Shown here one piece after another: positions 1 to 8,778 of a stretch of 17,239 nt of DNA. Made by a program: the position numbers and the translations under genes. Position 1 is the first letter of the stretch; each line of letters opens with the position of its first letter. This stretch comes from Discostella pseudostelligera (Eukaryota; Bacillariophyta; Thalassiosirophyceae; Thalassiosirales; Thalassiosiraceae): NCBI GenBank assembly GCA_036940085.1, contig JALLBK010000806.1, forward strand, positions 1 to 17,239. The letters run 5' to 3'. The notes under the pieces are model-generated. The model saw only the letters and a list, made by a program, of their open reading frames with translations. It searched no databases and was not told the origin of the DNA.

Positions 1-276
1 CAGCATAAACTAAGCTCATAATTTTCACCTGAACACAAATTGCACATCTCCTTTCGATTCATTCAGTTGTGCCTTTCACTCAGGTCCCCAGCCCCCAGCT
101 CAAGACAAGATCAGCAATAGCATATGCCAATGGTCACAGCCACACCAGAGCTGCCACCCCCTTCTAGAGTAGTTACGAGCACCATGCTCATAAATCTAGG
201 AGGTAGTCTTTACCAATTCATAGTTCTCTTCTTCACCAACAACCCCCAATGTGGTGATGGCACCAACCATTGGCAG

Positions 277-517
277 ATTGGCTCAATGGTTATTAAAAGG
301 TCTAACAAAAGTATGGTCCCAAGGGCTCATAATCTCAGAGGATGGGCCACATAGGCTCTTCTTCTTATGCTCATTCCAATGGCACCCCTAATGCTTAACA
401 CCCTCTCACCACCAATATCCACTACACAGGCTTGGTAGCTGCCACTGCAACTGAAGGGTGTTTTGATTGGACTGACTTTTTCTAGTATTGGCTCAGTGAT
501 TTTTAGAAGGTCTAACA
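277..517 (+). repeat. Pair of imperfect 31-bp direct repeats, 210 bp apart
   Basis: Positions 277-307 and 487-517 match at 27 of 31 bases when aligned without gaps. The shared core reads GGCTCA, a variable middle, then AAGGTCTAACA. The first copy contains TGGCTCAATGG, which fits a tRNA A-box consensus. A degraded B-box-like stretch follows about 48 bp downstream (near 328). In one frame both copies encode similar peptides, beginning LAQ and containing GLT. The pair could therefore be a remnant of a dispersed repeat, a decayed tRNA-derived SINE, or a decayed coding repeat. Confidence 0.55.
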
Positions 518-599
518 GGTGATGCATGTATGCATGAAGCTGATGGCTGATGGACCACCAACCAACAATATCATTGGCAAAAAAGAGTGCTCACAAGAA

Positions 600-1420
600 T
601 GCATACTGAGCCTGAATATGCTGACCAATCAACAGCAGAATAAGCAAGAATGCTGACTAAGCAAGAACTATGACAAAAATTACCATTGCTGCTAGTATGC
701 ATACTGACAAATGCAGACTACTGCTGACTGATACCAGTAACCAACAATGATGCTCCTGCGACCAAGTCCAATAATGATATGGTGGAGAGTGGCAACCTTT
801 GATTGCACCATTTTAATTTGACAAAGGATTATGTAGCCAATGCTAAACAGTGACTATCAAGAATGGCAGATGTCATGAATTATGGTGTCTCTTACACAAT
901 TAATGATTAATGAGTCTACCCACTCTAGTATTGATTGGCGCTTGGCACTTGCTGCTTGCTGCTGCTCCACTCCCTGCAGGTCTGCTGCTGGAGATCTGCT
1001 GCGGTGTCAGTGGATGCCATGATGTGGATCTCTCTGCATTGGCAGTGCACCAAAAGGATACTAGAACACCACTTCAATGGCTGACAGGCTGGCCAGATGC
1101 TTGCTGTTGGCCAAGAATTCCCCACGGCCAGACAACAGTGCAGTCTGATGCACTGAGGAAGAGATTCTGATTTCTGACCACCATGCTGACAAAGAAGTGC
1201 TGTGACCAAGAATGCTGATCAATGCTGGTGATGGTGACATGGAGTAATGCTCCCAACTCATCATGATGCTCACCAAATATGCTGGTCAGTATTGCTGACC
1301 ACGCATTACTGACTGCTGACCAAAAATGTTAATATCAATGCTTGTCACTATGCTGTCCAATGCATCCAATGCATCCAATGCATCCAATGCTGACAAACCA
1401 GAATGTTTGTCAATGCTGAT
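600..1420 (+). repeat. Interspersed degenerate repeat with core TGCTGAC
   Basis: The heptamer TGCTGAC occurs exactly at 619, 651, 722, 1184, 1293, 1314 and 1388. Many near copies lie between them (TGCTGATC, TACTGAC, TGCTGGTC), often followed by CAA or AAA. Seven exact copies of a 7-mer in about 800 bp is far above random expectation. Spacing is irregular, so this is a scattered or much-decayed array rather than a clean satellite. Function is unknown. Confidence 0.6.
1356..1390 (+). repeat. 9-bp tandem repeat TCCAATGCA, about 3.9 copies
   Basis: Three perfect copies of TCCAATGCA are followed by an eighth-length partial copy that runs straight into a TGCTGAC word. It lies inside the larger degenerate repeat field, which suggests local slippage or unequal exchange. 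No coding role is supported. Confidence 0.85.
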
Positions 1421-1909
1421 CAACACAATGCAGACCAATGGGCAATGCACTGCCTGACCAAGTACAACACCACTGCCCAGCAGCTCCTGATGACAATGGA
1501 GGCATGTTGAGGTATTTTTGTGATGTAAGTCCAATGGAACTAGTAATACTTGTGGTACTACTGGAAACATTGATCCCACTCCTCTCACACAGCACCACAC
1601 TCCAATATCCAATATTAATTGTAGTATCCCATCAGGGTTTAAAATTAGCCCATCACCTATTTCCATGCAGCACTGCTATTAGATTGTTACTGCTATGTAA
1701 AAGGTTAAAGAAAATGATGGAGAACAAGTGGTCTATATCATTGGCTTCTCTGCACAATAATGTTGATTAGGAACATAGGTATCAAAGCTAATGGGGCTAT
1801 TGCAACATGATGGAGTAACTATTTTTGGCTTTCATGAGAAGCTGATTACAGCTCGTAATTATTGAACAATAGCACCGAAGAAATGAATGAAGCCCTCAAA
1901 AGGTCTCAC

Positions 1910-4159
1910 TCAAACTCCAACAAATGAAACAAGCCATCGCGACAAGATATCACTCAGGACTTGTTCCTTTGGCTCTCCTTCCATAACCAATCCAGCTGCT
2001 GTCATTGCAATTGAATCAGGCAAGCAATCCGTAATGCATTCCTCCTTTCTACGTACTGGTATAAATGCAACCAGTCGCCCTCCTGATTTCAGAAGAGGTG
2101 TGCCTGCTAAGCGGTCGTGTCCCATGGCATCAAATAATTCGGTTAATGGAGAGATTGACTCCATGGTTCCATCCGCCGTTTGCTTTTCTGAACCACCCAA
2201 AGCCTCACGAATGCCATATGGAGGATCTGTAACAATTGCATCAAATGCACCCCCACCGATTGCCCAACGTGCTCTCTGTCGAACCTCTGGCGAGAAACAA
2301 TTACCACGAATAATTTCCAATGGAGGAGGGAGCGACCGGTGGACGAAATCCTGTACAATGTCAGAACGGTTTACAAATCCATTGTGTGCTACCTCAATTG
2401 CCACTGAGCGACAACCACCACCCCTCTCGCTTCCACTTGGATTGAATTGTCGTTCCAAAGAAGTTGAGCTGAACGGTAATGATGTTGGCAACGTTACTAT
2501 GTGGGATGCTGCCAGCAATGTTGCACAGGACCCGGCGAACGGGTCTAGGATTGTGAATTGTCCATGACGTTGCAGTTGAGCAATGTTGCAGAGTGTGAAT
2601 GAGGCAATGGGACATAATGGTGTCGTTGTGATACAGATTCTAGTATTGGGAGCATATATCGACGTCTGGTAGGTGGTGGTTATTGGCAAAGATTAGACAC
2701 TGACATGCGTTCTTCATCGATGAACTGCAAGAAAACAAGCGTGTTGTAAAGAGTTTCTTCGTACCTTCGGTCCCTTGGCGACAACTCTTGCCAACAACTT
2801 GCTACTACTCTTGTCACCAACATTGCTCTTTCCAATTGCTGTACCAATATCGTCATTATCATCACTACGTCTATTCCAACTCCGTATCGATTGCAACCCC
2901 TCCAACAAATAAATGCTACACATAGGATTCTCCAAGTGCACCTTTCCTCGAAATAATTTTACCAGTTCAGCCATGGATAAAATGGCATGACGTTCATCGG
3001 TGAGTGGCGATCGTACATTCTTGCCATATCGTGCCTGTCTTGGTGGTCGTTTGTTGGTAGATGGTTGTTGTTGCTGCTGCTTTTGTTGCGTGACATCTAC
3101 CATCTCCATGGGTCCGTATCGTCGCAATCGTATCGACCACGTGGCATTGGCATTAATCCCTTCGTTTAGAATCATATCGTCAAATGATTTATTCTCTAGT
3201 GCTTCGCTTGCCAATTCCTCGTAGCTATAGCTGTCCTTCGTTCCTCCTTCTCCGGCAACTATTTGAAAGGCAGTTCGAATTAAGGAACATCGATGTACGG
3301 AATTGATGAAAATTTCGTGGATGATGGGAGATGATGTTGTTTTGTCTTTCTCTCCTCCCACTCTCATCATGGGTAGTGCATTGTCGATTGCTGGATTCAG
3401 ACGCTGTGCCGATATTGTAACATATTGCATTGCCGATTCATATGCCTGAATCTGTAACAAATGGGGAATATTGCTAGATTGTCCATCGAACTCGTCGTGA
3501 TGGTTGGAGTTATTCTTGTCGCCAAATGAGGATGATAATAATGATGATGACAATGATACTGATAGATCATCATGATCTAGTATTGGTCCCGAATAAGACA
3601 AGGCATTCTGAAAATGAAATTGAATATCATTCTCTTCTTCGTAGTAGTTGTTGCTATTGATGCTGTGCATCCGGAGGAAATCTTTCAGTTCGGCACGAAA
3701 GGCACTCATGAACTCCCATTGACGCAATGCATCACTATACCCCTCTGTACCTTCCCCTCTCCATTGAATAATGTAAGAATTGTTGATGTTGTAGATCAAG
3801 TTCTCCCGATGATTGGTAGTAGCGTTAGTTGGTGCATCATCAACAAGTTTGTCAAATAATGATGTCGGTATAACTTCTGTTCCACTTTTCGAAAGCTCCT
3901 TCGTGGCGAATAATGATGATGTTGGTAACTTCTTCCTACGATGGCAGCATCGATGCAAACTGTGCCTGCGGCAATCAACATGATGTGGTGGATGTGATGA
4001 TTGTGACGACGAGATGATGAAGGCCTCGCAGTAAAGGTTGCGACGCGGAAGACGACAGTTGACGTCGAAAACAAATAATTGATAGACGACGAGTGTCGAT
4101 GAAATCGCTGCTATTCGATGAAGATGACGCCAAATACATCGATGACATCGTGATTTCAT
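1910..4159 (-). CDS. TRM11: tRNA (guanine-10-N2)-methyltransferase TRM11, two exons
   Basis: TRM11 uses S-adenosylmethionine to methylate N2 of G10 in tRNA, working with the TRM112 partner. Exons are 4159-2765 and 2665-1910, giving about 716 aa. Exon 1 carries the THUMP-containing half: FRAELKDFLRM near residue 150, then a TWSIRLRRYG-like stretch, ending at GPK. Exon 2 carries the methyltransferase fold: DPFAG at 506-510 (motif I) and catalytic TDPPYGIRE with DPPYG at 612-616 (motif IV), ending in the typical SRWLVSFV. The open frame extends to a TTG at 4249, but the first in-frame ATG is at 4159. The first 130 or so residues are a basic Arg/His/Ser-rich extension not expected in the family, perhaps a targeting sequence or a mis-set start. 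Known relatives are about 450 aa; the excess is low-complexity insertion. It is divergent from ATG4. Confidence 0.9.
2666..2764 (-). other. Spliceosomal intron of TRM11 (99 bp)
   Basis: On the minus strand the donor is AAG|GTACGA and the acceptor is CTACCAG|ACG, phase 0. A TCTAATC branch-point-like word lies about 27 nt before the acceptor. Splicing joins GPK to TSIYAPN, which matches the order expected for the linker into the TRM11 methyltransferase domain and keeps the frame open. An alternative acceptor, TTTTCTTGCAG, lies upstream, but using it leads to an in-frame TAA within 15 codons. Confidence 0.85.
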
Positions 4160-4605
4160 GTTGGTGAAGCAAGCGATGAAAGGGGGCTCGGGAGCGAGTG
4201 ATTGTGCGCTACTACTTCCCGATACCGATACGATGATGAATGATGGCAATCATCGTCATCGTCATGCATCGTCGAGTCTTCTGCGGTGGAGGCGGCGGTG
4301 ATCATCTGTCCGTCGAGTTGAAGCCGGCGCGTTTCTCGCATTTGGATAATTCCTAGTTCACGTGGAATTAAAAATTTCATTTTTTAAATTGAATCGAATT
4401 CCTCCTTATATCCACGTAGGATAAGTATTGTATGTATCAAATATCAAATGTACATTCCTCCAGTGCTAGTCTCTACAAAATGGCGCGAAACTACGACGAT
4501 GAATTCGTCTCAAAAATCAGCTGGACCATGGCGGCCGTCGGCGCCGATATCGCGGCATTTATGGCGTAGATAGTCGTAGCAATCGGCAGCTCATACACTT
4601 CACAA
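4160..4605. promoter_or_regulatory. Divergent intergenic region between TRM11 and ATG4
   Basis: This 446-bp gap separates the two outward-facing start codons and must hold both promoters and 5' leaders. An AT-rich stretch (about 4365-4410) sits between GC-rich flanks and includes a TTATAT word that could serve as a TATA-like element. A CACGTG palindrome is at 4359-4364. The string TTTCGCGCC, a match to the E2F consensus, reads on the minus strand at 4482-4490. These short words are only suggestive; no transcription start is shown by the sequence. Confidence 0.5.
4480..4569 (+). CDS. 29-codon upstream ORF in frame with ATG4
   Basis: The ORF begins at an ATG in a strong context (ACAAAATGG: A at -3, G at +4) and encodes 29 residues ending ...GADIAAFMA before a TAG at 4567-4569. 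A second in-frame ATG at 4528 also has a near-ideal context (ACCATGG). The frame then stays open for 12 codons to the ATG4 start at 4606, so one amber codon separates the two. The second half of the peptide is hydrophobic. It could be a regulatory uORF, an N-terminal extension reached by readthrough or hidden splicing, or the result of a base error. I do not recognise the peptide. Confidence 0.4.
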   Translation: MARNYDDEFVSKISWTMAAVGADIAAFMA

Positions 4606-6876
4606 ATGCAGCAACAGGAGTCAAAGCCAGTTTCAGTTGTCAAGCAATGTCTCAGCACTAACGGGATGTTCGAGCTGGACAATTTAAAGCTGGCACCAAA
4701 CCGCGGCAACAACCCGAACGGCACCACTCACGAACATGACGACGACGACGACGACGAGGGTGTGCTGGAGGAGGAATCGGATAGTGACAATGACGACGAT
4801 GGTATTTCTAGCAGCTACCACTCCACCGCTGCAAGCTCAATGCATCATCATCATCATCAACAGCATATTCATGAGGGTGGTACTCCCAACATCACCTATT
4901 TTCTAGGACATGCTTTCAATTCAGCTACCGATCAGCTTGCCATGCACACCTTCCAAAAATCATTGTATTGGTTCACCTACCGTAATGATCTAGTGGTGCC
5001 ATTACGACCATATAATAATTCATCACCATTGACGGCTATGAAACATCCTCAATTAATTGGAGAACATTTGGCCGTGCCAGGAAGTGGTGGTGCTGCTGGA
5101 ATGAGATCGGACGCTGGATGGGGATGCATGTTGCGGAGTGCACAAATGATGTTGGCGCAGGCTGTACGACGTCATTATAATCCCATGGGAGGAGAAGGAT
5201 GCAACAACAACATGAATCGGCGCGGTAGTGATGCATCAAACAAGTATGGAAGCAAGGGCACTACCTGCAAGGATGGGGAGAGTGATCCATGGGAGGCAGA
5301 GCGGATAGCACATTGGTTCGCCGACTTTCCCAACCACGCCGATGATAATATCGACAATGAATTACATCGTTACAATTCAAATATTCACAATAATGATGAA
5401 TCAACAATGAAAAGCACCAAGTCCAGTAGACTCGACGATCACAACATTGAATGCTACGGCTTGGGAGGGATTCAATACCATTGGTACTCCCTCCATCAAA
5501 TGGTCGCGGCGGGTATTGGATTGGGAATACTTCCCGGAGAGTGGTACGGTCCCACCACTGCTTGTCATGTTTTACGTGAATTGAATGAAATTCATTGTGA
5601 TCGGAGAGAGAGGCTTGCGAAGAGATTATCCACAAGGAAGATTGATGGTAGTGATGATGGTGTCACACCCGAGAATGCGAGTAGTGATGACGGAAACAAT
5701 TCATCACATCAGACATCATCCACGGCAGCAGCACAAGGCGATAAAAGCTTGATACTACAACCATGCGACATGTTTCGAGTGCATATTTCGACGGAGGGTT
5801 GCATCTACGTTGATGCGATAATGAAACTCATGACCCGAAGGAAGAGTGGTGGGAGCGGTGATGGTGACGGCACTGAAGAAAGCAATAATCATGCCACTGA
5901 AAGGAAAGGTCACAATGATCCGTTGTTACTTCAAGTTGACGAAATCGATGATCCATTACGACAACCTACGGCAACATCACGGAATCACCAAAGCATGACA
6001 CATGACGGAACGATAGAATCAACAACTGACATCGTGGAATGGGACACTTCGCTCCTATTGGTACTGCCATTACGACTCGGAATACATAATATATCAATCT
6101 CCGACTACGGAAGCACACTGGCAAAATTAATCGCCTTTCCGCACTCCGTGGGTTTGCTCGGTGGTACTCCGCGACATGCACTTTGGTTCTATGGAGCGGA
6201 TGCTACATATCCACCACCAGTGGTGCCATTGTCATCTTTATCTTCAGCTAAACCAGTGGCCGAGAAGTTCAGTAGCGATCAAGATTGCGTTGTTGGGGGT
6301 TGGTACGGCCTTGATCCGCATACTGTGCAATTGGCACCGAGAGGGACACGGGTGCTTGTAGAACAATCATCATCAACTAGCAGCAGCAAAAACAACTTGA
6401 GCAACATCGACGATGCAAATAAAGCAACCTATCAATGGCAAGTTCAAATCACCGACACCTACCTTCGCTCACTTCACATTTCACCTACCGCATCCCACCC
6501 CAACAATCAACGATCGATACCATTGTCCAAATTAGATCCAAGTTGCGCTCTTGGATTTTACATCCGAGACCATGCCGACTTTGTACATTTCCAACATTTG
6601 ATCAAATCATTGTCCGAGGAGCATTGCCGACCGAACAAGTTACCAGATATTATAACAGTGTTGGAAAAGACTCCTAATTATGAAATGGATGTTAGTTCGG
6701 CAATTAAGGATATGATTGGGAGAGAAAGTGGTGTGGTTAAGGATGTGGCTGCTACCGCTGCCTCCGTGGACGATTTGGATGGATTTTCAATTAAAACCGA
6801 AGATGAGGATGGGACTGGCAAAGAATACGTGAATAATGAAGACGACGATGATGACGATGACTTTGTTTTGGTGTAA
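4606..6876 (+). CDS. ATG4: Cysteine protease ATG4 (peptidase family C54)
   Basis: ATG4 cleaves the C-terminus of ATG8 to expose its glycine for lipidation and later delipidates ATG8 on autophagosomes in the cytosol. The 756-aa single-exon product shows the family landmarks in order: TYFLGHAF and WFTYR near residues 98-126; DAGWGCMLRS with nucleophile Cys174; a GLLGGTPRHALWFYG block at 516-530; LDPHT with Asp570 and His572 completing the triad; and DPSCALGFYIRD from 644. Typical ATG4 proteins are about 400-480 aa. The extra length is Ser/Asn/Asp/His-rich insertion between conserved blocks, roughly 185-285, 335-390 and 410-480, plus an acidic N-terminal region. The C-terminus is seven Asp followed by F-V-L-V, which fits an ATG8-interacting motif. 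The start is the first ATG after an upstream amber codon in the same frame. Confidence 0.95.
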   Translation: MQQQESKPVSVVKQCLSTNGMFELDNLKLAPNRGNNPNGTTHEHDDDDDDEGVLEEESDSDNDDDGISSSYHSTAASSMHHHHHQQHIHEGGTPNITYFLGHAFNSATDQLAMHTFQKSLYWFTYRNDLVVPLRPYNNSSPLTAMKHPQLIGEHLAVPGSGGAAGMRSDAGWGCMLRSAQMMLAQAVRRHYNPMGGEGCNNNMNRRGSDASNKYGSKGTTCKDGESDPWEAERIAHWFADFPNHADDNIDNELHRYNSNIHNNDESTMKSTKSSRLDDHNIECYGLGGIQYHWYSLHQMVAAGIGLGILPGEWYGPTTACHVLRELNEIHCDRRERLAKRLSTRKIDGSDDGVTPENASSDDGNNSSHQTSSTAAAQGDKSLILQPCDMFRVHISTEGCIYVDAIMKLMTRRKSGGSGDGDGTEESNNHATERKGHNDPLLLQVDEIDDPLRQPTATSRNHQSMTHDGTIESTTDIVEWDTSLLLVLPLRLGIHNISISDYGSTLAKLIAFPHSVGLLGGTPRHALWFYGADATYPPPVVPLSSLSSAKPVAEKFSSDQDCVVGGWYGLDPHTVQLAPRGTRVLVEQSSSTSSSKNNLSNIDDANKATYQWQVQITDTYLRSLHISPTASHPNNQRSIPLSKLDPSCALGFYIRDHADFVHFQHLIKSLSEEHCRPNKLPDIITVLEKTPNYEMDVSSAIKDMIGRESGVVKDVAATAASVDDLDGFSIKTEDEDGTGKEYVNNEDDDDDDDFVLV

Positions 6877-7333
6877 GTTTGATCACTGTTTCACACTGAG
6901 AAATGGGACGACGGACATCTATGGTACAACTCGCAATTGAGGACTGTTCGGCTGGCGAAGTAGATCAAGCGTATGAAGGATTGAGTTTCAGTTTTGCTCT
7001 TATGAATTGAGGATTGGGCATTATACTATCCAATATGCTGCCGATTACATCGTCATTAATCTTCATCATCGTTCATTTTCAAAGCGCTTATTGCTTACGA
7101 TACTGTGGGCTCGTAGCGATTATTTGGTACGGTTCATAAGATTTTGGTACGGTTCGTACGATTTTGGTACAGTTCGTAAGCGATTTATTTGGTCAATACG
7201 GTTGGTGACCATATCGACACCGCCGCCGCCGACCGACAAGCACTCGGCAACCGGCAACTAGCTCAAGTAAATTTGATGCAACTCTACTAGAGAGAATTAT
7301 CGAATTATCTACTCCTACGCAGCAACAGTAAGG
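6877..7333. promoter_or_regulatory. Intergenic region between ATG4 and the SLC25 gene
   Basis: These 457 bp lie between two genes on the same strand. They should contain the ATG4 3' end and the promoter and leader of the carrier gene. The only distinct structure is the three-copy 20-bp repeat at 7121-7180, about 150-210 bp before the carrier start codon. No additional gene is supported. Confidence 0.5.
7121..7180 (+). repeat. 20-bp tandem repeat, three copies
   Basis: Consecutive 20-bp units start at 7121, 7141 and 7161 with consensus ATTTTGGTACGGTTCGTAAG. They differ from each other at only a few positions. The middle unit ends in a TCGTACGA palindrome across its junction. A weaker trailing copy of the TTGGT...ACGGTT type follows to about 7205. 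The location suits an upstream regulatory array for the carrier gene, though no binding factor can be named. Confidence 0.8.
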
Positions 7334-8778
7334 ATGCCGGTATGCAAGGTGTCAATCCTAAAGCGCACATGGCTGCTACTTTTTCTCCTCGCAATTCTCG
7401 CCGGCCCAATCCTACCCTTGGATCATGACGAGGACGAGAATGGCGCACTGCGTATCTCCGGCAGCAATAGTGCGATTGTAACTTCTCCAGAACATGATGA
7501 CTTGGAAGTAGATGATGATGATGTAACCACCTTTGCATCCGCCCAAGGTGTAGACAGAAGTGGTAACGACAATGCGACCACAAAATATTCCAACAACAAT
7601 AATGCCATCATCACAAGAGGAATACCGGCAACGACATTTCTACGCAACAACACCAATAAGAAAACGAGGGAGGTATTTCACAAGGCATTTAGTAAAGCAA
7701 TGGGTGGGGGCATCACTGGCGCAATTGCGGGAGTTGTGCAGGTTATAGCGCTGATGTGGCTGGTGAGTTACACATTATTCATTCATGTCTTTTGTCGGCT
7801 ATGCAGGTACTAACATTATGTTCATCATCTGTGATTCGATGGATTGGCAACAGCGAACTGTGACCAACTATCAATATAGGTACGGATCATCCTTCATCCA
7901 AGCATTAACGGCTCTCTACGGAATGGGTAAGGATATGACTCTCTTTCATCTATCCGCAGTTGGATAAAAAATCTAACATGTACTCGTCTCGCCTCACACA
8001 ACTGCTCCATCCAAAAGGCGGAATTCCTCGCCTCTACTCAGGCATCTCATTTGCGTTAATTCAAGCTCCGTTATCGCGCTTCGTATCTACTGCCGCGAAC
8101 GATGGCGTAAGTGCATTGCTACAAAGCTATAATTTGGGACCAGGACGAGAAGTTCTCGTGGCTGCAGTTGTTGTCGGATTCTTCCGCATTATGTTAATGC
8201 CCATCGATACCTGCAAAACGGTATTGCAAATCGAGTCGAAGAAGGGACTTGGTGAGCTGATGACACGGGTACGAAGGGGCAATATTCACTTATTGTTCTC
8301 GGGGTCGTTAGCCAATGCTGCTTCGTCATTTATCGGGCATTATCCATGGTTCTACACATACAATCTACTCTCGAGGAATGAAGCATTCATACAATTATTT
8401 CCATGGGTGACTGGTCGAAATGCACTTATAGGGTTCATTTCAAGTATCATCAGCGACACAGTGGCGAATTTCATGAGGGTTATCAAAACTTCCAAGCAGG
8501 CACTGGGTTCGACTCGTTCAGACATTACGTATGCAGAAACAATAAGCATGATCCTTGCCGTCGATGGCTGGAGAGGTCTATTTGGACGAGGCCTTAAAAC
8601 AAGAATCCTTGGGAATGCTCTTCAATCGATCTTGTTTACAGTCATATGGCGGAGTCTGTCGGAACGATGGAATCCGGTGGATGCTGAAACAGACACGGCA
8701 GAAGAGTCTTCAGAAAATGTTACTATGGATGACGATACTGATGATTCGGAAAACGACGAATACGATTTGGAGAGATGA
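7334..8778 (+). CDS. SLC25 (mitochondrial carrier family) transporter with N-terminal signal-like segment, three exons
   Basis: Exons 7334-7762, 7854-7926 and 8018-8778 join in frame to 420 aa. Six membrane helices in three pairs can be read after residue 120, as in SLC25 carriers. Repeat 2 has the signature PIDTCK at 229-234. Repeat 1 has an altered form (ALMWLRT...NYQYRYG) and repeat 3 has RVIKTSKQ in place of P-x-D-x-x-K; I recall protist carriers with similar degenerate signatures. The substrate cannot be predicted. Unusually, the protein starts with a basic residue pair and a hydrophobic core (WLLLFLLAILAGPILP), like a signal peptide, then an acidic Asn/Asp-rich stretch of about 90 residues. 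It also has an acidic C-terminal tail. SLC25 proteins normally lack this, so ER or plastid-envelope location is possible. It converges on ATG13 with 68 bp between stop codons. Confidence 0.88.
7763..7853 (+). other. Intron 1 of the SLC25 gene (91 bp)
   Basis: The donor is CTG|GTGAGT and the acceptor GGCAACAG|CGA, phase 0. A perfect TACTAAC branch-point sequence lies at 7808-7814, 40 nt before the acceptor. Splicing joins ALMWL to RTVTNYQYRYG, restoring the first carrier repeat. Reading through the intron hits a stop at 7811-7813. Confidence 0.9.
7927..8017 (+). other. Intron 2 of the SLC25 gene (91 bp)
   Basis: The donor is ATGG|GTAAGG and the acceptor CCAAAAG|GCGG, phase 1. A TCTAAC branch word at 7972-7977 lies 41 nt before the acceptor, followed by a pyrimidine-rich tract. 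Splicing restores YGMGGIPRLYSG. An earlier AG (TATCCGCAG at about 7959) would give an immediate in-frame TAA, so it is either unused or would mark transcripts for decay. Confidence 0.85.

Larger units (their letters stand above)
1..1880. other. Gene-poor, repeat-rich intergenic region
   Basis: No convincing gene is seen in this stretch. The open frames here are short, many begin with non-ATG codons, and none contains a motif I recognise. The sequence is made largely of degenerate short words (see the TGCTGAC, 9-bp and 31-bp repeats). It also has CTG-rich patches near 950-1000. It may be decayed repetitive or transposon-derived DNA, but no reverse transcriptase, transposase or terminal repeat could be read. 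The 3' untranslated end of TRM11, on the minus strand, probably extends into the last 100-200 bases. Confidence 0.6.

Noticed and set aside
277..345. Functional tRNA gene
   Set aside because: The A-box-like word is present, but the B-box is broken and no acceptor stem or anticodon arm pairs.
1887..2567. 226-codon open frame on the plus strand
   Set aside because: It lies antisense to the TRM11 methyltransferase exon, which has clear DPFAG and DPPYG motifs. The antisense translation has no family features.
4160..4249. Extension of TRM11 upstream to 4249
   Set aside because: The codon at 4249 is TTG with a TGA just before it, so a eukaryotic start is unlikely. The first in-frame ATG is 4159.
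4359..4364. CACGTG as a TFEB/CLEAR-type autophagy control site
   Set aside because: A single 6-bp palindrome is expected by chance every few kb, and the CLEAR network is described in animals, not algae.
7960..8017. Separate gene starting at 7960 for the C-terminal carrier part
   Set aside because: The start is a TTG inside a well-defined intron. Splicing of three exons gives one complete carrier.
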